From NCBI GenBank assembly GCA_002633005.1, contig NMRA01000045.1, positions 167,456-229,455 on the forward strand: a stretch of 62,000 nt of DNA, read 5' to 3'. Shown here piece by piece: positions 58,301 to 62,000 of the stretch. The DNA is from Phoronis australis (Eukaryota; Phoronida; Phoronidae). Numbering within the stretch: the first letter of the stretch is position 1; every line of letters starts with the position of its first letter. The notes under the pieces were generated by a model, which did not search any database, had not been told where the DNA came from, and worked only from the letters and a program-made list of their open reading frames with translations. Made by a program: the position numbers and the translations under genes.

Positions 58301-61300
58301 CAAGGTATATTCTATTATTCCATGGAATGTTTGTCATGGAAACAGTTATTAACATGGGTTAACCAAATATTTCTATTAAACGTAAATCAGAAATAATGCG
58401 TTCCCCTTTAAAAGTGCAATGGTCTCGACATATTCCTTACACAGATTGGAAGAAGTGACAGTCAGTAAATGCAGGAAATCAGGCTTAATAAGAGCCAGTA
58501 GCGCTCATCTTCTGCGATAAACATTGAAGCCATTTCCTTGAATGTTCATTTCCAGAAGGCCACTCTGTCGTCTGAGTAAGAATAAGAGAGACGCATAACA
58601 GAGGTCACACTACTACAGTTTCATAGTAAAAGCGGGGAAACCTGACACCGTAAGTTGATTATCTTCCACAGAAGGGGACAACTGTAAAACCTACTAACGT
58701 CCCTCTGAAATATTCGTAATTAGTCATATACATGGAGCTGGTTGAACCCTAATCACCAGCTAACACTGATATGCACTTAATGACCCCTCTCCTGCACCTC
58801 TGCCAGTGATCTACCGTTCAACTATTCTCACATACAAGTCAAAAGAAGTTTCTGCCAAGCACTCAATTCACGACAGACGATCAGTTTATTTCAGATGAAA
58901 AATTCTAGCTAAACCCCTACACACGACTTACTTCAGGAAGTCCATCTACAGGAAGCCCAGCGCCCTCCATGTGCCGACAGGTCAGCTCTTTCTCGAGTCT
59001 CTCTAATCTTTTCCGCCGCTTCTCCTTCTGCCTCCGCTGTGACTTCGGCGAGCCACAGCCAATGTCAACGGTGTCAGTGTCACTGTCGAAACTACTCAGT
59101 TCACTGCTACTCCTATTGGCGTCTTCGGAATCTGTGTATTCAAAAAGATTGCGACAACTTTTCAGATAACGAATACAAGAAAAAGATTATTCGTGTGATG
59201 TCAATGCCTAAAATTTTTTGATCGTTGACTCAGCATGAAAATCAAAATTAAAAACACTGATAAAATTTAAAGGTGAGTACCAATAAGACATTCTGGTTCA
59301 AAATACAGAGCTTTCATCACAACTTAGCAAGCTGCACCATATTACGCAAAACTACAAGTGAGAACCATTCACCTTGAATAATGTTTTGAGACGAGACTGG
59401 GTCGAAAATAACAAACTCCGGTCGCAGTTTGCTTGACTTGCGAGCCTTCAACAGGGGGAAGAGACCTCCCATGTGTTCTAGATAAAGAGTCCAGAAGTCA
59501 CCACTGTCCCCGCTGTCATGCTTTATCATGGTGCAGTAATACCTGTCACCACCAATAGGTGGCATGGTGACAAAGTCCAAGAGTTTTGACTGAACTGGAA
59601 CTACTCCCTGAAACATGAAGCCATTTTTTAACTACGTCCAGTCAATTTCTAACAAATGTTTCAAAACCAGAAACAGTACAGTTCAGTATCTGAATACCTA
59701 CCGTATTCGTCCTAATAAGCTCCCCCCACGTGTTTTCAGACTTTGCTAAAATAAGCACCCAGTCCATGAATGTGTACGTGCAAAAAATACCTTACCTACA
59801 GTCCTGAAATTCTACAGTAATATCTCATTTATCAATAATATCCGACAGACCTGAAAAAAATCTTTGTGCGCGGAACTTGTAGACCACGAGCCTTGCCGCT
59901 ATGTCAGAATTTAGCCGTGACTATACACTTCAAACTTCTGCTGTGCCTCAAAAAAATGCAAAAGTTTTGCTGATCTTGCGAGGAATGTGTCGTACTTGTC
60001 AACGGGACTGTATTGTAGATATTTCCTTCCCTCAACAGGAATCCAAATTTCTTTGTACACGCGAAAACTGCAAACCGAAGACTAAGAAAAAACTTGACCA
60101 GTGTTAAAAGCACATGGCCAGGAAGCGCGCGCTACATACATGTACCGCCTGTCATCAAAGAGACATTAGTCGGGAAATATCCATTCATGAAACGGGCAGA
60201 ATTGCGTCAGCAAGAAATAAATCTTGGCACCAATTTCCGACAGTTTCTAATACCATAAAAAATTTTGCATAATTTTTAAGAGGGATTGTTTGATAAATCA
60301 TAATTGGTGTTTTTAAATCCAAATATCTGACAAAATGATTACTGACAGTGAATATTTACACACCCTTACACCGAAAAATAACTGTCAGACAGTCACGTAC
60401 GCATCCAGCCATACGGCAACTAATATGGGCCTTACTGAGACAATTGTCGAACATTTTTTAGCAGATGAGACCGACAAGTGCTGAATGACACACGTTCTGC
60501 TTGTGTACAATGCACATGTTGCTCGTTACATTGCGTTTACTCTGGCAAATGAACTCTGGTGACACGCATGCGCTCGCTTACTCACACACGCAGACGAACT
60601 TCAAAACAAATGTCCCGTGACAACAACATGTCCAGAGATTTTTTTTCTCATGTTACCGGGTAGGTCTACGATCATAGACGGCACGATCTAGCACAGATTT
60701 GAACTTAACCTGTCATTAATCACGACTTTACGGGAACTTAAAAATCTTAGGAATGCTATTTGGAAAACTTTAGGAGGATTTCAGGTAATTGGCACGAGTT
60801 GAAACGGTATTTTTATTCAAGCATTCAAGTTGCCATAACGACGATTGCGAGGCAGTCAATTGGCGAGTTTTCTCCCTGGGATTTATGCACAATTTTCTGT
60901 AAAATGATTGTAATTTAACAACAAAGTTTGATACCAATGCACCACAGTTTTGTAGAAAGTTTGTCATAGGTTACAGATACGTCACAGAGTGTAAATATGA
61001 TGAATCTTAGCTTCCCATTTCACCCGTTTCGGAGTCCGGGTTTCAACCGCCTTTGGTTACAATAAGTGCCCCCCTGAAACAAATTTTTCCAAGCGCCCTG
61101 GGCGGTTATTAGGGCAAATACGGTAATTCAATTTACTCTAAAAAAACTCTGAAAAGGTTTCTTCACACCAGAAGGTTAAGTAACCTGAGGATACACAGTT
61201 ACCAACGATGCCATCTCTAGTTCAACTTATTCTAAAAATATTCAAAAAGTATTTGCGATTTTGCTGTGCCATACATAAAAAAAACAATATTAACAGCTTT

Positions 61301-61740
61301 GGATAAGTAGATCGTTATGACAGGACAAGAGACCAATCAAGAAACAAAGTAGTTTCCAAAAATAAATGATAATCCTCGTGTGCTTTTTGCCAGAACCAAA
61401 GGAATTTTGACAACTCGCCAACTTCTTTTGCACCACTACACACAAGCACCAGACAGTCTAAGTCATTTTCTACTGTTCTACATAATCACCACAAACGTAT
61501 AATTTTACACACCTGCACTGTGGCTTCAAAGGTTTCCCTCACATATTGTCGTACTTTGAGCGGTAACGGTAGTTTCTGTAGACTACACTCCTCCCTCAGA
61601 CATGACTTGAGGGCGTCACGACATATCATCTGGAGAGAAGGCACGTTCTTGGTCACCCAAGCGGCATAGATACAGTTTCCTGCACTTATGAATAGCCGAC
61701 GGTCACTGTGGCCCCAGGTTAAGGCTGTGAGTGGTTTGGT
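52399..61740 (-). CDS. TULP4: TULP4-like SOCS-box/tubby protein, 3' part
   Basis: Minus-strand exons: 61740-61513, 59607-59373, 59131-58932, 57604-57379, 56322-55175, 53971-53795 and 52515-52399. Borders are GT-AG, phases agree, and together they give 776 residues to a TGA stop. The first exon has [16 protein letters not shown] (end of the WD-type region) and [17 protein letters not shown] with [11 protein letters not shown], an elongin-binding SOCS-box pattern. The tubby domain starts with [28 protein letters not shown] and [12 protein letters not shown], and continues with [45 protein letters not shown] and [18 protein letters not shown], ending [13 protein letters not shown]. As in TULP4, a long low-complexity insert splits it: the 382-residue exon 56322-55175 has an acidic Ser-rich body and a Cys cluster ([16 protein letters not shown]). 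Family role: probable Cullin5-type E3 substrate adaptor. The N-terminal WD40 exons lie beyond 62000. Confidence 0.93.
54690..55150. repeat. AAGGTTATGTAGGACC-type MITE, copy 2
   Basis: It starts AAGGTTATGTAGGACC after TTT and shares the internal blocks GAATTTAAC, TCACGTGATCC and AAAGGTACA. The right end is worn. It lies in a TULP4-like intron. Confidence 0.55.
57683..58033. repeat. AAGGTTATGTAGGACC-type MITE, copy 3
   Basis: Left end AAGGTTATGTAGAACG and right end GGGTCCTACAAAACCTT are inverted counterparts. About 350 bp, in a TULP4-like intron. Confidence 0.7.
59699..61124. mobile_element. 1.4-kb element with CCGTATTYG ends and TA flanks
   Basis: The left end reads TA CCGTATTCGTCCTAATAAG and the right end, reverse complemented, reads TA CCGTATTTGCCCTAATAAC; both continue into C-rich stretches. 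TA on both sides suggests a Tc1/mariner-type target duplication. Inside, two + strand frames (59901-60113 and about 60118-60270) carry [14 protein letters not shown] and CTACHQRD clusters, possibly a zinc-binding relic. No transposase is recognised. The element sits in the first visible TULP4-like intron. Confidence 0.65.
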
Positions 61741-62000
61741 CTGAAGAAAACAAAGATCTTGTATGTGCAACACTCGATGTGTAGGGGACTGTGGCAAAAT
61801 CAAAAAATGTGCATATCTTTTTGGTTTCACAATTTGGATTTGAAGGCTCACCAATTAGAAACATACTGGGGCTAAGTCATCTTGAGAAAAATGATGTCTG
61901 TGAAAATTTTCTCGAAATGAGAAGAAAAATTAATGGTTATGTGTAAGACAAGAAAATTAAAAACGCTTGTTCAAATGCTACTTTTTTCTTACAAGTTTCA
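61741..62000 (-). other. TULP4-like intron running off the window
   Basis: The sequence beyond the acceptor TTTTCTTCAG at 61741. The open frame continues to 61854 (HRVLHIQDLCF), and a second possible acceptor, TTTTGCCACAG, lies about 48 bases upstream, so this exon could be slightly longer. Confidence 0.6.

Overview
The window is eukaryotic, from an animal. Its genes are split by GT-AG introns with matching phases, the intergenic space is large and AT-rich, and transposon debris is everywhere. The genes recognised (a neutral sphingomyelinase, a TULP4/tubby-superfamily gene, a PHYHIP-domain gene, a tandem C2H2 zinc-finger gene) and the repeats (a Gmr1-like Ty3/gypsy element with integrase before reverse transcriptase, an L1/Tx1-like LINE, THAP-bearing TTAA elements) fit an invertebrate deuterostome such as a lancelet. 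The species cannot be fixed from the sequence. Two single-N junctions each separate two nearly identical adjacent copies, which suggests two haplotypes of a heterozygous individual joined end to end.

Layout. 1-3.4 kb: mostly anonymous DNA, ending in what looks like the last two coding exons of an unrecognised + strand gene. 3.46-4.5 kb: a ~190-bp tandem repeat with one inverted unit. 4.5-8.3 kb: a decayed + strand array of ~600-bp units homologous to the Ser/Arg-rich tail of the PHYHIP-like gene at 16.9-18.6 kb. 8.4-11.06 kb: a mobile-element candidate with ~330-bp inverted repeats around a decayed gene of a multicopy family (SPDxDLLVL and LPAFHAFT motifs, Cys cluster). 11.1-16.85 kb: a decayed Gmr1-like gypsy element, present twice because of the N-join. 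16.9-18.57 kb (-): the large PHYHIP-like exon. 20.1-21.1 kb: a second N-join duplication. 21.3-24 kb (-): a LINE. 25.8 kb (-): a candidate first coding exon (MADDSDVL) whose phase fits the PHYHIP-like exon. 30.9-32.06 kb (+): a zinc-finger gene. 33.1-39.3 kb: a nest of transposons, including a 4.5-kb TTAA-flanked THAP element inside an older repeat, with the matching empty site in a second copy of that repeat at 38.84 kb. 40.58-48.94 kb (+): a complete eight-exon neutral sphingomyelinase 2-like gene. 52.4-61.74 kb (-): the SOCS-box and tubby-domain half of a TULP4-like gene that continues past the right edge.

The sphingomyelinase and TULP4-like genes are convergent, with 3.5 kb between their stop codons. 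Their introns and the space between them hold a TTAA element, a tRNA-type SINE, three copies of one MITE family and a 1.4-kb TA-flanked element. Nothing suggests that the host genes form a functional cluster. The most novel material is the PHYHIP-tail gene with its decayed repeat array and the mobile elements with a visible insertion history.
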